A DNA stretch of 64,000 nucleotides from Stenomitos rutilans HA7619-LM2 (GTDB taxonomy: Bacteria > Cyanobacteriota > Cyanobacteriia > Leptolyngbyales > Leptolyngbyaceae): contig JAHHIE010000019.1 of the NCBI GenBank assembly GCA_019358945.1, positions 1 through 64,000 of the forward strand, in the 5' to 3' direction. The notes beneath the pieces are model-generated. The model did no database searches. It saw only the letters and a list, made by a program, of their open reading frames with translations, and had not been told where the DNA came from. A program made the position numbers and the translations under genes. Of this stretch, positions 33,752-41,909 are shown one piece after another; position 1 is the first letter of the stretch; each line of letters opens with the position of its first letter.

Positions 33752-34975
33752 CTATTCATCTTCGCCGATCGAGGGGCCGATCGAGGAATCGTCTGCTGGC
33801 TCAGTTTTTGCTTCTGTGGGCAATGGGCGAGGAGGAACGTCAGGTTCGTCAGGTACCGTTGAGCCAGCGGCTGAGGAGGGTAGGTCGCTTGAAGCAGATG
33901 GTTGCCCCGAAAGCGTGGCTGCCGGAAGGGAGTGCGTCAAATGCTTGGGATGCAGCACGCCCCACCGATCCATGACATCTTCGATAAAAACTCGGCGAAT
34001 CCAGATCTGAGTCACAACGGTCAAGGGCAGTGCGAGCGCCAACCCTAAAAAACCAAAAATCGTCGCAAAAAAAACCTGAGCTAACAGCGTTGCGGCTGGT
34101 AAGAGGGCCACTTGCTGAGCCATGACATAAGGCGTCAGCAAATTGCTCTCAAACTGCTGGATCGCCACATACAAGACGAAGACAAACAGTGACTTTAAAG
34201 GCGAATCTAACAAGGCGGTTGCCATTGGCAGCACGACGCTCAGCGTTGGCCCAATATTGGGAATGAAATTGAGCAAGCCTGCAAGAATCCCCTGTGCCAT
34301 TGCCGCTTTCACTCCCAAGAGTGCCAACCCAATGCTGCTGAGTATGGCAACCACACTCATGCTAATCAGGGCTCCAACAATCCAACGCCCTAACGAAATT
34401 TCGCACTCTCGAAGGATGCGATCGACCCGGTAGCGATAAAAGGCTGGAAACAAACGAATGAAGCCCCGGCGGTACGCTAAAGGATTGATCAGCAGCATCA
34501 ATCCTAAAATCAGCACCAGTAAGATGTTGACGACAACCCCTAAAGAGCTAGAAAAGAAGGCAAACGACCCGCCCAATAAGCGGTTGATGTAGGGCTGAAT
34601 CTGCGCATTCAAGCTATCAAGGCTTGGTAGATAGGGAATAACAGACGGCGGGACAAAGTGAACCAGGTTGTTTGTCCAGGCATCCAGGCGATCGAACGAC
34701 GCAGGCACCAGCACGACCAGATCTTGAAACTGGCTAGCAAAGGGCGGCACGATGAGAAAGAAAAACGCGATCAGTGCTGCCAAAAAGGAGGCAACCGAGA
34801 GTAAAACGGCCCCCGATCGCCTTAGTCCCAATGCTTGAAAGCGTTGCGAGAGTAAATTCAAGCTATTTGCCAGCACAACTGCCGCGAATACCAGCAGCAA
34901 CACCTGGCGAATTTGCCAGAGAATGTAGAGACTAACGGCTAGCGCGAGAAAACCAATCCATTGACCCAAACTCAC
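33752..34975 (-). CDS. AI-2E family transporter (UPF0118)
   Basis: About 407 residues with eight predicted membrane helices in the AI-2E/PerM arrangement. Conserved features: RWIVGALISMSVVAILSSIG, LLNFIPNIGPTLSVVLPMA near 245 and a C-terminal part EDVMDRWGVLHP. The last 55 residues are disordered and rich in Pro, Ser and acidic residues. I chose GTG 34975 (then SLGQWIGF), preceded by TCTGGAG, over TTG 35026. Family members export small molecules or exchange sodium and protons; in cyanobacteria the substrate is unknown. Confidence 0.85.
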   Translation of the reverse strand: MSLGQWIGFLALAVSLYILWQIRQVLLLVFAAVVLANSLNLLSQRFQALGLRRSGAVLLSVASFLAALIAFFFLIVPPFASQFQDLVVLVPASFDRLDAWTNNLVHFVPPSVIPYLPSLDSLNAQIQPYINRLLGGSFAFFSSSLGVVVNILLVLILGLMLLINPLAYRRGFIRLFPAFYRYRVDRILRECEISLGRWIVGALISMSVVAILSSIGLALLGVKAAMAQGILAGLLNFIPNIGPTLSVVLPMATALLDSPLKSLFVFVLYVAIQQFESNLLTPYVMAQQVALLPAATLLAQVFFATIFGFLGLALALPLTVVTQIWIRRVFIEDVMDRWGVLHPKHLTHSLPAATLSGQPSASSDLPSSAAGSTVPDEPDVPPRPLPTEAKTEPADDSSIGPSIGEDE

Positions 34976-35141
34976 AGCAACTCCAGACAATGTGAATGAT
35001 GAGAGAACCGCGACAATCGGCTGCAAAGCAGACTTTTCATGAGCATCCCATGTCTGGAGAACAACGATCGATCAACACAACGCTCAAGGCGAAGAGTCGC
35101 CGTCTACCTATTCTCGCCCACATGGTTGTTGTCTGCTTGTA

Positions 35142-35336
35142 CTATCTGCTGCCAGCCTGTGGGTGCCGTTGCTGCCAGCGCCATACAAGCATTGCTGCTG
35201 CAATCACCGCAGGCAACCACACAGCAAGCAAAACCGTCAGTGTTGTAGGGGCGATAGACAGCGCTGGTGCACCGTACTTGATCGCGATCGACAACACCGT
35301 CGAGAGCGCGAAAACTTTAAGAATCAGTTCAATCAT
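35142..35336 (-). CDS. Small membrane protein, two helices
   Basis: About 64 residues from ATG 35336: ILKVFALSTVLSIAIKYG, then a short loop and TVLLAVWLPAVIAAAMLVWRW, ending in a basic tail. GGCGGAG precedes the start. Similar small hydrophobic proteins are common in cyanobacterial genomes, without known function. It lies on the same strand upstream of the AI-2E-family gene, and the hydrophobic pattern and start signal support translation. Confidence 0.5.
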   Translation of the reverse strand: MIELILKVFALSTVLSIAIKYGAPALSIAPTTLTVLLAVWLPAVIAAAMLVWRWQQRHPQAGSR

Positions 35337-35466
35337 ACGCTCCGCCCTGCAACTTGAGAAAATTGTAAAGGCTTCAGCGATGCTTCGCTCAAACAAGCAA
35401 TTCCTGGTGATTCACTGCAAATGTGTGTTATGTTTAACAGCGGTGTTTAATTAAACCGCACCGCAA

Positions 35467-35538
35467 GGGTTGCTAGCTCAGTGGTAGAGCATTCGGCTTT
35501 TAACCGACTGGTCCCGGGTTCGAATCCCGGGCAACCCA
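35467..35538 (+). tRNA. trnK: tRNA-Lys (anticodon TTT)
   Basis: 72 nt with the full cloverleaf: acceptor GGGTTGC pairs with GCAACCC, D-arm GCTCAGTGGTAGAGC, anticodon loop CTTTTAA (anticodon TTT), T-arm CCCGGGTTCGAATCCCGGG, discriminator A. The 3' CCA is not encoded. It reads AAA/AAG codons. No integrase or duplicated 3' end nearby. Confidence 0.97.
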
Positions 35539-35597
35539 TTTTAAGGGCAAACTTACCTACACCTACGGCACACAAGCTTTGTCAGGTTTCAATACGT

Positions 35598-37928
35598 CTA
35601 GTCTAAAGGCAAGGAATCGCGAGCTGCATCGCTCACGGCTACCGTTGTGATCGGGAGTGGTTGCATCGTTGTGGGTGCCTGTGCTGGCACGATCCAATCA
35701 CTTGCCTGGTTGAGCGCATAGAAACCGCCGCAGAGCAACAGGCGATCGCCTACCTGTAAATCACTCGCTCCATCGGGAAAGCGAATAAATTTTCCTTCTC
35801 GGCGAATGGCTTGAATCAGTACGCCAAACTGTCGTCGAATGTGGAGTTCAGCAAGGGTCTTACCGACAACTGGGCTGGTTTCAGGCACTAGCAACCACTG
35901 GCAAGACGCATTCTCTGTGGGAACTGCCGCTTCGCCTTTGGCTAACTCGTCAAAGGCTGCCAACTCGGCGACCTCTCCAACCACCAGTAAGCGATCGTCC
36001 GTCTGCAACATGGTTTTCGCATCGGGGTAATCGATCTCTTCCCCATCGGCCCGCTGGATAGCCATCAAGCTTACACCCGTCAGGCGGCGCATATCCGTCT
36101 CTTCGACCGTCATCCCAATGAGCGGTGAGACGTTTGGTAAGGGATACCAGCGGTTATTCATCTCCTGAGTCGCCTCTTTGAGTTCTCGCGATACTTGGTA
36201 GGAAGGCCTCTCAGACCGCAATTCAAGATAGTGAGAGTTGCGAATTTGCTGCACTTCACGTTGAATGACAGGTAACGGTAAGCCAATGCCCGTAAGCAGA
36301 TGCGATGACAGCTCTAAGCTGGCTTCAAACTCTGGCTGTACGACCTCTTTTGCACCCAGTTGATAGAGCAATTCAATGTCTTTATCCTGGTTGGCTCGCA
36401 CGACGACATCTAGGTCGGGAGCCAGTTCCAGCGATCGCTTGAGGCAGAGTCGGGTGCTCATCGGATCGGGTAGAGCGATCGCCATCCCCTGAGCTGACTC
36501 CACACCTGCTTTTTCCAACACATTCAAGCTGGCTGCGTTGCCGTAGATGTAAGCAATCCCAGCCTCCCGCACGTCCTGAATCCGACGTTCTGATTGGTCA
36601 ATCACAATCACGGGGTAGCTGTGTTCACGCAAAAGCTGCACGATATTCCGCCCAACTTGCCCATAACCGCAGACCACGACATGATTTTGGGTGGGTAGTT
36701 CATCTGCGACTTCGATGGCAACGTCTGTCCGTTCCAGGTATGCCCTCAGCCAGGGAAGCGATTCTGCCCATGCGAATAATTGAGGAATCAACCGGAGGAT
36801 AAACGGAGTGAGCACCAGCGTAACGGCTGTGGTACCCAGGATTAACAGATAAACGCGGCGCGAAACCAGGCCCAATTTCTGCCCCTCACTTGCCAGCACA
36901 AAAGAGAATTCTCCAATTTGTGCTAGCCCTAAACCCGTGATGAGCGCTGTTTTAAACGGATATCGGAAGAGCATCACCAGCGGAGTAATGATCAAAAACT
37001 TGCCCACAAACACCAGGGCAACCAGACCCAGAATCAACTCCAGGTTGTTCCACAAAAAGAGGGGATCAATCAGCATCCCGATCGCCGCGAAAAACAGGCA
37101 GGCAAAAATATCTCGCAATGGCTCCACGTAGTTCAGCGTTTGGTCGGCGTATTCCACCTCCGAAATCATGAGACCTGCAACAAACGCGCCCATTTCGATC
37201 GATAGACCCAGATGCTCTGTAAGCAGCGCAATGCCCAAACAGATCGCTACCACACCAAGCAAGAATAACTCGCGACTTTCAGTGCGCGCCAGTAACCGCA
37301 GCAACGGGGGAATCACCCAGATGCCTGCAATCACCGCTCCCAGACCTAGCAGACCTGTTTGTAAGAGCGCCCAGCCGATCGCCAGACTCACGTCTTCAAC
37401 AGGTTTGTCGAGGGCAGGCAACACTGCCAGCATCACGCCCAAGGCCAGATCTTGCACTACAAGGATGCCCAGCATGACCTGTCCGTGCGGCGTAGCCGTC
37501 TCGTTGCGCTCCATGAGGCACTTCAACACCACTGCCGTCGAAGATAGCGAGAGAATAGCTCCTAAAAAGACGCCTTGCGCTGGAGAGGTCACCCAACCCA
37601 TGCCAATCGAAACCAGAGCGGTGATGGCGATCGTCAGTACAATCTGCAACCCACCCCCGCCCAGGCTGATCCCTTTAACTTTCTTTAGTTCTGTAAAAGA
37701 AAACTCTACGCCGAGGGCAAACAGCAAAAAGGCGACTCCAAACTGTGCCAGCGTTTCAACCTGAATCAGTTCTTTGATCAGCCCCAATCCGGCTGGCCCC
37801 ACGATCATGCCTGCCAACAGGTAGCCCAGCAGAATGGGTTGCCGCAAGACTGCTGCCAGAATACCCCCAGCGGCAGCAGCAGCCAGTACCGTGACTAAAT
37901 CAACAATCAGCCTGAAATCTTCTTGCAC
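35598..37928 (-). CDS. Cation:proton antiporter with RCK domains (KefB/YbaL type)
   Basis: 776 residues. Residues 1-385 form the CPA2 antiporter domain of 12-13 helices, with FGVAFLLFALGVEFSF, a conserved pore region and ALITGLGLAQIGEFSFVLA. A Rossmann RCK/TrkA-N domain follows (VVVCGYGQVGRNIVQLL, near 410-530). Two TrkA-C domains lie near 590-670 and 690-755. It exchanges K+ (or Na+) for H+ and is gated by nucleotide binding to the RCK domain. No kefF-type regulator adjoins. Cyanobacterial relatives act in pH and ion homeostasis of plasma or thylakoid membrane. Confidence 0.9.
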   Translation of the reverse strand: MQEDFRLIVDLVTVLAAAAAGGILAAVLRQPILLGYLLAGMIVGPAGLGLIKELIQVETLAQFGVAFLLFALGVEFSFTELKKVKGISLGGGGLQIVLTIAITALVSIGMGWVTSPAQGVFLGAILSLSSTAVVLKCLMERNETATPHGQVMLGILVVQDLALGVMLAVLPALDKPVEDVSLAIGWALLQTGLLGLGAVIAGIWVIPPLLRLLARTESRELFLLGVVAICLGIALLTEHLGLSIEMGAFVAGLMISEVEYADQTLNYVEPLRDIFACLFFAAIGMLIDPLFLWNNLELILGLVALVFVGKFLIITPLVMLFRYPFKTALITGLGLAQIGEFSFVLASEGQKLGLVSRRVYLLILGTTAVTLVLTPFILRLIPQLFAWAESLPWLRAYLERTDVAIEVADELPTQNHVVVCGYGQVGRNIVQLLREHSYPVIVIDQSERRIQDVREAGIAYIYGNAASLNVLEKAGVESAQGMAIALPDPMSTRLCLKRSLELAPDLDVVVRANQDKDIELLYQLGAKEVVQPEFEASLELSSHLLTGIGLPLPVIQREVQQIRNSHYLELRSERPSYQVSRELKEATQEMNNRWYPLPNVSPLIGMTVEETDMRRLTGVSLMAIQRADGEEIDYPDAKTMLQTDDRLLVVGEVAELAAFDELAKGEAAVPTENASCQWLLVPETSPVVGKTLAELHIRRQFGVLIQAIRREGKFIRFPDGASDLQVGDRLLLCGGFYALNQASDWIVPAQAPTTMQPLPITTVAVSDAARDSLPLD

Positions 37929-38271
37929 TGCAACTTAAATATTAAAAAACGTATCGATCGCGCTCATTTTAGAATACAAACTTTTTGGGACAAGCGGGGC
38001 ATGTTTGCGGATTCCCAGGTGCAATCGCGGCTTCAGCAGTCTTTTCTCATCTTGGTCGGTTCCGCTCGTGAGTTCTGATACAAAGGCAGCAGTTTCTCTC
38101 GCTACGATCTTTCTTTCCGGCTCAGCGGCTGACTTTATCCTGAATCTTTTGGGTTGCCCTGGAAACAAGAGACGAGGAACGCTATTCTATCTGCCAGTAA
38201 TGCACGCGTTGCCAGCCATGAACCCAAAGTTGCTGAACCAGGTTAGATTTGCTGCTATATTGTCTTCAGCC
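37929..38271. other. Divergent region, antiporter / M23 peptidase
   Basis: 343 bp between the antiporter start and the chosen start of the peptidase gene. The peptidase frame remains open across most of it (upstream Mets at 38005, 38200 and 38218), but the encoded stretch has no family resemblance. TTGCTG, 17 nt, TATATT-like boxes lie just before 38272. Confidence 0.35.
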
Positions 38272-39156
38272 ATGCCCAAGCAGGCATGGAGGTCTGTTTG
38301 GGGTGGAAGGCGATCGTCCCTGGTTGCCACATCGCTGGCGATCGGAACAACGGTTACTTTAACCTTGCCTGCAACCGCGCTACAGGTTCAGGTCACGCCA
38401 ACCAATCCACAACTGGGTGATACGCTATCCGTCACCATTACAGACACGCCCAGCAACAGCGCACCCGTTGTGACTCTGGGCAACCGAACCTACACCTCGT
38501 TTCCGTCTGGTGATCACTTTCGAGCGTTGTTGCCCACGACCCCACTCGATAAACCTGGCAAGCTGACGCTACTTGTCAAGAACAGCAGCGAAACCGATCG
38601 TCTCGTGCTGCAACTCCGGGGCCGTAAATTTCCCACGCAATCGATCTGGCTACCTCCCGGTAAAGATCAGGACTTGTCAGACTTTGAATTTAATCAGGTC
38701 GATGCGTTCAAAAAGCTGGTAACGCCCCAGAAGTTTTGGAATGGCCCCTTTCTCAAGCCAAACGGAGGCCCCATTACTACGATCTACGGAGTTCGCCGCT
38801 ACTACAACGGCAAATTTGCTAATGATTATTATCATCGTGGGGTGGACTACGCGGGTGCCTATGGCTCCCCTGTGATTGCACCAGCGGCAGGACGCGTCTC
38901 ACTCATTGGGCAGGAAGCCAAGGGCTTTGTGATTCATGGCAACTGCATTGGGATTGATCACGGGCAGGGGGTTGAAAGCATCTTCTTGCACTTGAGCCGG
39001 ATTTTAGTGAAAGAAGGCGATATGGTGAAGGCGGGGCAGGTCATTGGAGCCTTAGGCGCGACGGGTGCTGCCACAGGGCCTCACCTCCACTGGGGCCTGT
39101 ATGTGAACGGTCAGTCAATTGACCCATTGCCTTGGCGCACAAAAGGGTTTGAATAA
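38272..39156 (+). CDS. M23 (LytM) family metallopeptidase, exported
   Basis: About 294 residues if started at ATG 38272, which gives a good signal peptide (SSLVATSLAIGTTVTLTLPA, cleavage near TALQ). An Ig-like beta domain (TPTNPQLGDTLSVTITDTP) precedes the LytM domain. The zinc ligands are visible: YYHRGVDYAG (His, Asp) and GPHLHWGLYV (H-x-H). It cleaves peptidoglycan cross-links or activates amidases in the periplasm. A longer start at 38218 is possible. Lone gene before comFB. Confidence 0.85.
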   Translation: MPKQAWRSVWGGRRSSLVATSLAIGTTVTLTLPATALQVQVTPTNPQLGDTLSVTITDTPSNSAPVVTLGNRTYTSFPSGDHFRALLPTTPLDKPGKLTLLVKNSSETDRLVLQLRGRKFPTQSIWLPPGKDQDLSDFEFNQVDAFKKLVTPQKFWNGPFLKPNGGPITTIYGVRRYYNGKFANDYYHRGVDYAGAYGSPVIAPAAGRVSLIGQEAKGFVIHGNCIGIDHGQGVESIFLHLSRILVKEGDMVKAGQVIGALGATGAATGPHLHWGLYVNGQSIDPLPWRTKGFE

Positions 39157-39277
39157 CTTTATAGTTAAAGGCGCGATTAAGCTGATACTGAACGTGCATT
39201 CTGGGGCAAGATTATTCAAGGCAACTCGTCATTTAAAGCAACTTGTCGAACAACGGCGCTGCGGAGTTTAGAGCATT

Positions 39278-39829
39278 ATGAGTATTGAAAAGATCGTAGA
39301 GCAAGCGCTACAGGATGGCTACTTGACTCCAGCGATGGAAGCAGAAGTGGGTAGAATTTGCGACACCGCTTCAGAATTGTCGATCGAAGAATACATGTCT
39401 CTCGATCGCCTGATGGGGGCGTTACTGACAGGAGAGGTGGTTGCGGTTCCACGGAAGCAGTTCATCAACGTGATGGAAGAACTGGTGCTAACAGAGGCCA
39501 TTGCTCGCGTCGCTGAGATTGAAGCCACCAGCGATCGCACCCTGGATCTGGGTGACATCGCGGCCTATGCGCTGAACCGTCTACCACCCCTCTATGCCAC
39601 CACTGAGGAAGGCGCAACCTATCAGCGGCAGCGAGCCAAAGAAGAACTCCTAGGCTTGATTGCTCAACAGGTGGGTGAAGCGATCGCCCGCAACCTCGAT
39701 CGTCCCGAATTCTTCCCAGAACGGCAGGCGCTGGGTAAAAACTCTGGTGATGAAATCCTGACGCAGGTGAGCACTCTACTGCAAGCCTACGCACCCAACT
39801 TTGAACCACAGTCAGGCGCACCAATCTAG
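39278..39829 (+). CDS. comFB: ComFB-family protein
   Basis: 183 residues. The segment QFINVMEELVLTEAIARVAE through DIAAYALNRLPPLYATTEEG (residues 60-120) matches the late-competence ComFB domain. N-terminal 55 residues are helical. Family knowledge: cyanobacterial ComFB proteins have been described as cyclic-dinucleotide receptors linked to natural competence and type IV pili. That link is not visible in the sequence. Nearby genes for a peptidoglycan peptidase and an L,D-transpeptidase concern the wall, not uptake. The window also holds a PilB-like ATPase and a CheA/MCP module at a distance. Confidence 0.8.
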   Translation: MSIEKIVEQALQDGYLTPAMEAEVGRICDTASELSIEEYMSLDRLMGALLTGEVVAVPRKQFINVMEELVLTEAIARVAEIEATSDRTLDLGDIAAYALNRLPPLYATTEEGATYQRQRAKEELLGLIAQQVGEAIARNLDRPEFFPERQALGKNSGDEILTQVSTLLQAYAPNFEPQSGAPI

Positions 39830-39951
39830 ACGCGGCAAAGCTATCAGCCGTCAGCTTTCAGATTACTCAGTTCAATGATGTTCGCTTGCTGAGCGTCTGT
39901 TGATGGCATAGTCCGTCTGCATGCCGAAAGGATACTTGTGTATAGGGGTGT

Positions 39952-40551
39952 TCAGGGGCGAACCTCTACAGCGGTACCGATCGTAATCTGATCGTACAGC
40001 GCGACCACATCACGATTGCGCATGCGGACACAGCCGTGAGATACCGCTTGCCCAATCAGCTCTTCCTGGTTGGTACCGTGGAACCCGATGTGAGCACGCC
40101 CCTCATGCAAAAAGCCAATCCAGCGCTTGCCAAGCGGGTTGGCGGGACTGACGGGGATAACTTCACCCGTGATGGGGTGCTGCCATTTCGGATCACGCTG
40201 CATTTCCATGACGTAAAACGAGCCGCTCGGCGTTTCCCAACCCGCTTGCCCGATCGCAACCGGGTAATGAGTTACACGCTGCTGATTGCGATAAACGTAG
40301 ACCTGGCGATCGCTTAAATCAAGGACGAGCTTCGTTTCACGCTTAAGCGTCGTTCCAACTGCCGCTGAATGATCCGTTACGCTGCGATCGTTGCTCTGAC
40401 TTGTGCGAACTTTAACCACTGGTTTGCTAGCAATGCTTTGAGGATTGGATGCCTGAGCGATCCACTGAATGCCTAACAGCAACAGTGCCGATCCAACACA
40501 AAGAAACATAACGCTACGAGCAAGGCGATCGTCTCGAACGGTTGCAGCCAT
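39952..40551 (-). CDS. L,D-transpeptidase (YkuD domain)
   Basis: 199 residues. One N-terminal hydrophobic helix (SVMFLCVGSALLLLGIQWIA) anchors or exports the protein. The YkuD domain spans residues 75-199 with the catalytic motif HIGFHGTNQEELIG and SHGCVRMRNRDV; Cys in SHGC is the nucleophile. It forms 3-3 peptidoglycan cross-links or attaches lipoproteins in the periplasm. Lone gene, converging with comFB. Confidence 0.92.
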   Translation of the reverse strand: MAATVRDDRLARSVMFLCVGSALLLLGIQWIAQASNPQSIASKPVVKVRTSQSNDRSVTDHSAAVGTTLKRETKLVLDLSDRQVYVYRNQQRVTHYPVAIGQAGWETPSGSFYVMEMQRDPKWQHPITGEVIPVSPANPLGKRWIGFLHEGRAHIGFHGTNQEELIGQAVSHGCVRMRNRDVVALYDQITIGTAVEVRP

Positions 40552-40663
40552 CAGTTACCACTCATCAGCCCTGTCTCTAATCTACTCTGAGAAAGCAAAT
40601 AAGCCCACTCCTCCTTTGAGGTTAGAATCCACATCCGCTTTACGTCATACGGTAGATTTCAGC

Positions 40664-40906
40664 TTAGGCCGATTTCTGGTTTTTCGAGGCTTTGATGCGA
40701 TCGAGCAAAAGTTGTGACACTTCAGTCGCTACAAGCGTCACTAACACCGCATCATCAATCTCGCCCAGAAATGGAATGAAGTCGGGCAAAACATCAAACG
40801 GGCTGAGGACGTACATCAGCGTGCCAGCAATGATCCACCAGCGATATTTGGGATTAGCAACAAGTTGGCGGTACCAGTTGTAGAGGGAGCGGAGAGGCAA
40901 AGACAT
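40664..40906 (-). CDS. YkvA/DUF1232 family small membrane protein
   Basis: 80 residues. The DUF1232 core YRWWIIAGTLMYVLSPFDVL, then PDFIPFLGEIDDAVLVTLVA is nearly the whole protein. Two hydrophobic stretches suggest membrane association. Function unknown; the motif SPFDVLPD is diagnostic. Confidence 0.88.
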   Translation of the reverse strand: MSLPLRSLYNWYRQLVANPKYRWWIIAGTLMYVLSPFDVLPDFIPFLGEIDDAVLVTLVATEVSQLLLDRIKASKNQKSA

Positions 40907-41096
40907 GGATTAAATCCTCGCGATTACAATTTCAATCATCGCAAGTTCAACCTGACTATTGACGGTTTGTCGTTATGGATAACCGAAGCATTTTTAGGAG
41001 AGAAAGTACGATAGAAGGTGTTCTGTAATCGTTAACGGGCTTTATTTTCGAGTGTTGCAGCGGTCAGCTAGGAATGCTGCTTTTTCCAATTGTTGC

Positions 41097-41783
41097 TTAA
41101 ACCTCGTCAGGATTAACCCCCAGCGATCGCAGGCGTGCAGCAAGGCGATCAGCACGCTGTCCTTCTTTGATTGCCAGCTCTTCTGGCGTGAATAAGCGAT
41201 TGCCTTCCTGATCGAACCAGTAGAGCCATTCGCGGGTGCGTCCGCAGTGAGTGCCCTGATCACGTCCGATCGCAAGCCCAATTTCGGGTAGCCATACGCG
41301 ATCACCAGGTTGCAGTACGTACTTTCCCTCTACCAGCCGATACACCTCTAGAGGTAAGCGCTTCCGGCGATAGCGGCGACTGGGTACATAGATAACGTAG
41401 TACAAAATGCCGAGTTGAGCGTAGTCAGATTTCTTCTGCTCGTATTCGCCCCCGTAGGTTTTGGAGACGACTTCTAGTGCCAGTAGGGGTGTGATGCCAT
41501 CTTCTTCCCATAGCACATAGCTTAAGCGCCCTTCTTCATCCACAAAGCGATCAACTCCAAGGCTAAGAAAGCCATCGGGTACAATCGGCGGCTGGTTGGG
41601 CGCGTAATAAATGCCCATATCGATGCCGAAGAACCAATCGGCGCGATCGCTCCATGCCAGTGCCAAAATCGCTTGCAGCAAATTAGGGATAAGGTTTTGC
41701 AGCTCGTTATCCACAGGTGCATCGTCTGAATCGGGTAGCTCTGCCGCAGAGGGCAAACAGCTTAACGGGTCGTACTGTACCAT
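41097..41783 (-). CDS. Uma2-family PD-(D/E)xK nuclease-like protein
   Basis: About 228 residues from ATG 41783 (MVQYDPLSCLP). The Uma2 fold is seen in VPDGFLSLGVDRF, LLALEVVSKTYGGEYEQK and DYAQLGILYYVIYVP, with the E-x-V-S-K core. The C-terminus has an acidic/basic helix (KEGQRADRLAARLRSLG). Uma2 proteins are strongly expanded in cyanobacteria; their nuclease role is inferred by fold only. A longer frame to 42011 runs into the divergent oxoprolinase gene and is rejected. Confidence 0.85.
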   Translation of the reverse strand: MVQYDPLSCLPSAAELPDSDDAPVDNELQNLIPNLLQAILALAWSDRADWFFGIDMGIYYAPNQPPIVPDGFLSLGVDRFVDEEGRLSYVLWEEDGITPLLALEVVSKTYGGEYEQKKSDYAQLGILYYVIYVPSRRYRRKRLPLEVYRLVEGKYVLQPGDRVWLPEIGLAIGRDQGTHCGRTREWLYWFDQEGNRLFTPEELAIKEGQRADRLAARLRSLGVNPDEV

Positions 41784-41909
41784 GCTGACTTCACCGGGTC
41801 GTGCTAACTGTATCTTAACGGATGCAGGGGGTTCAGCTTTGGGGCGGGTCTGTCGGAGGGCGATCGCTGACACAATAGGTCTAAGCAACGAGATGGCAAG
41901 GATCTGGGA

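Noticed and set aside
35440-35600. tRNA-Lys as a genomic-island attachment site
   Set aside because: No integrase and no duplicated tRNA 3' end are seen nearby.
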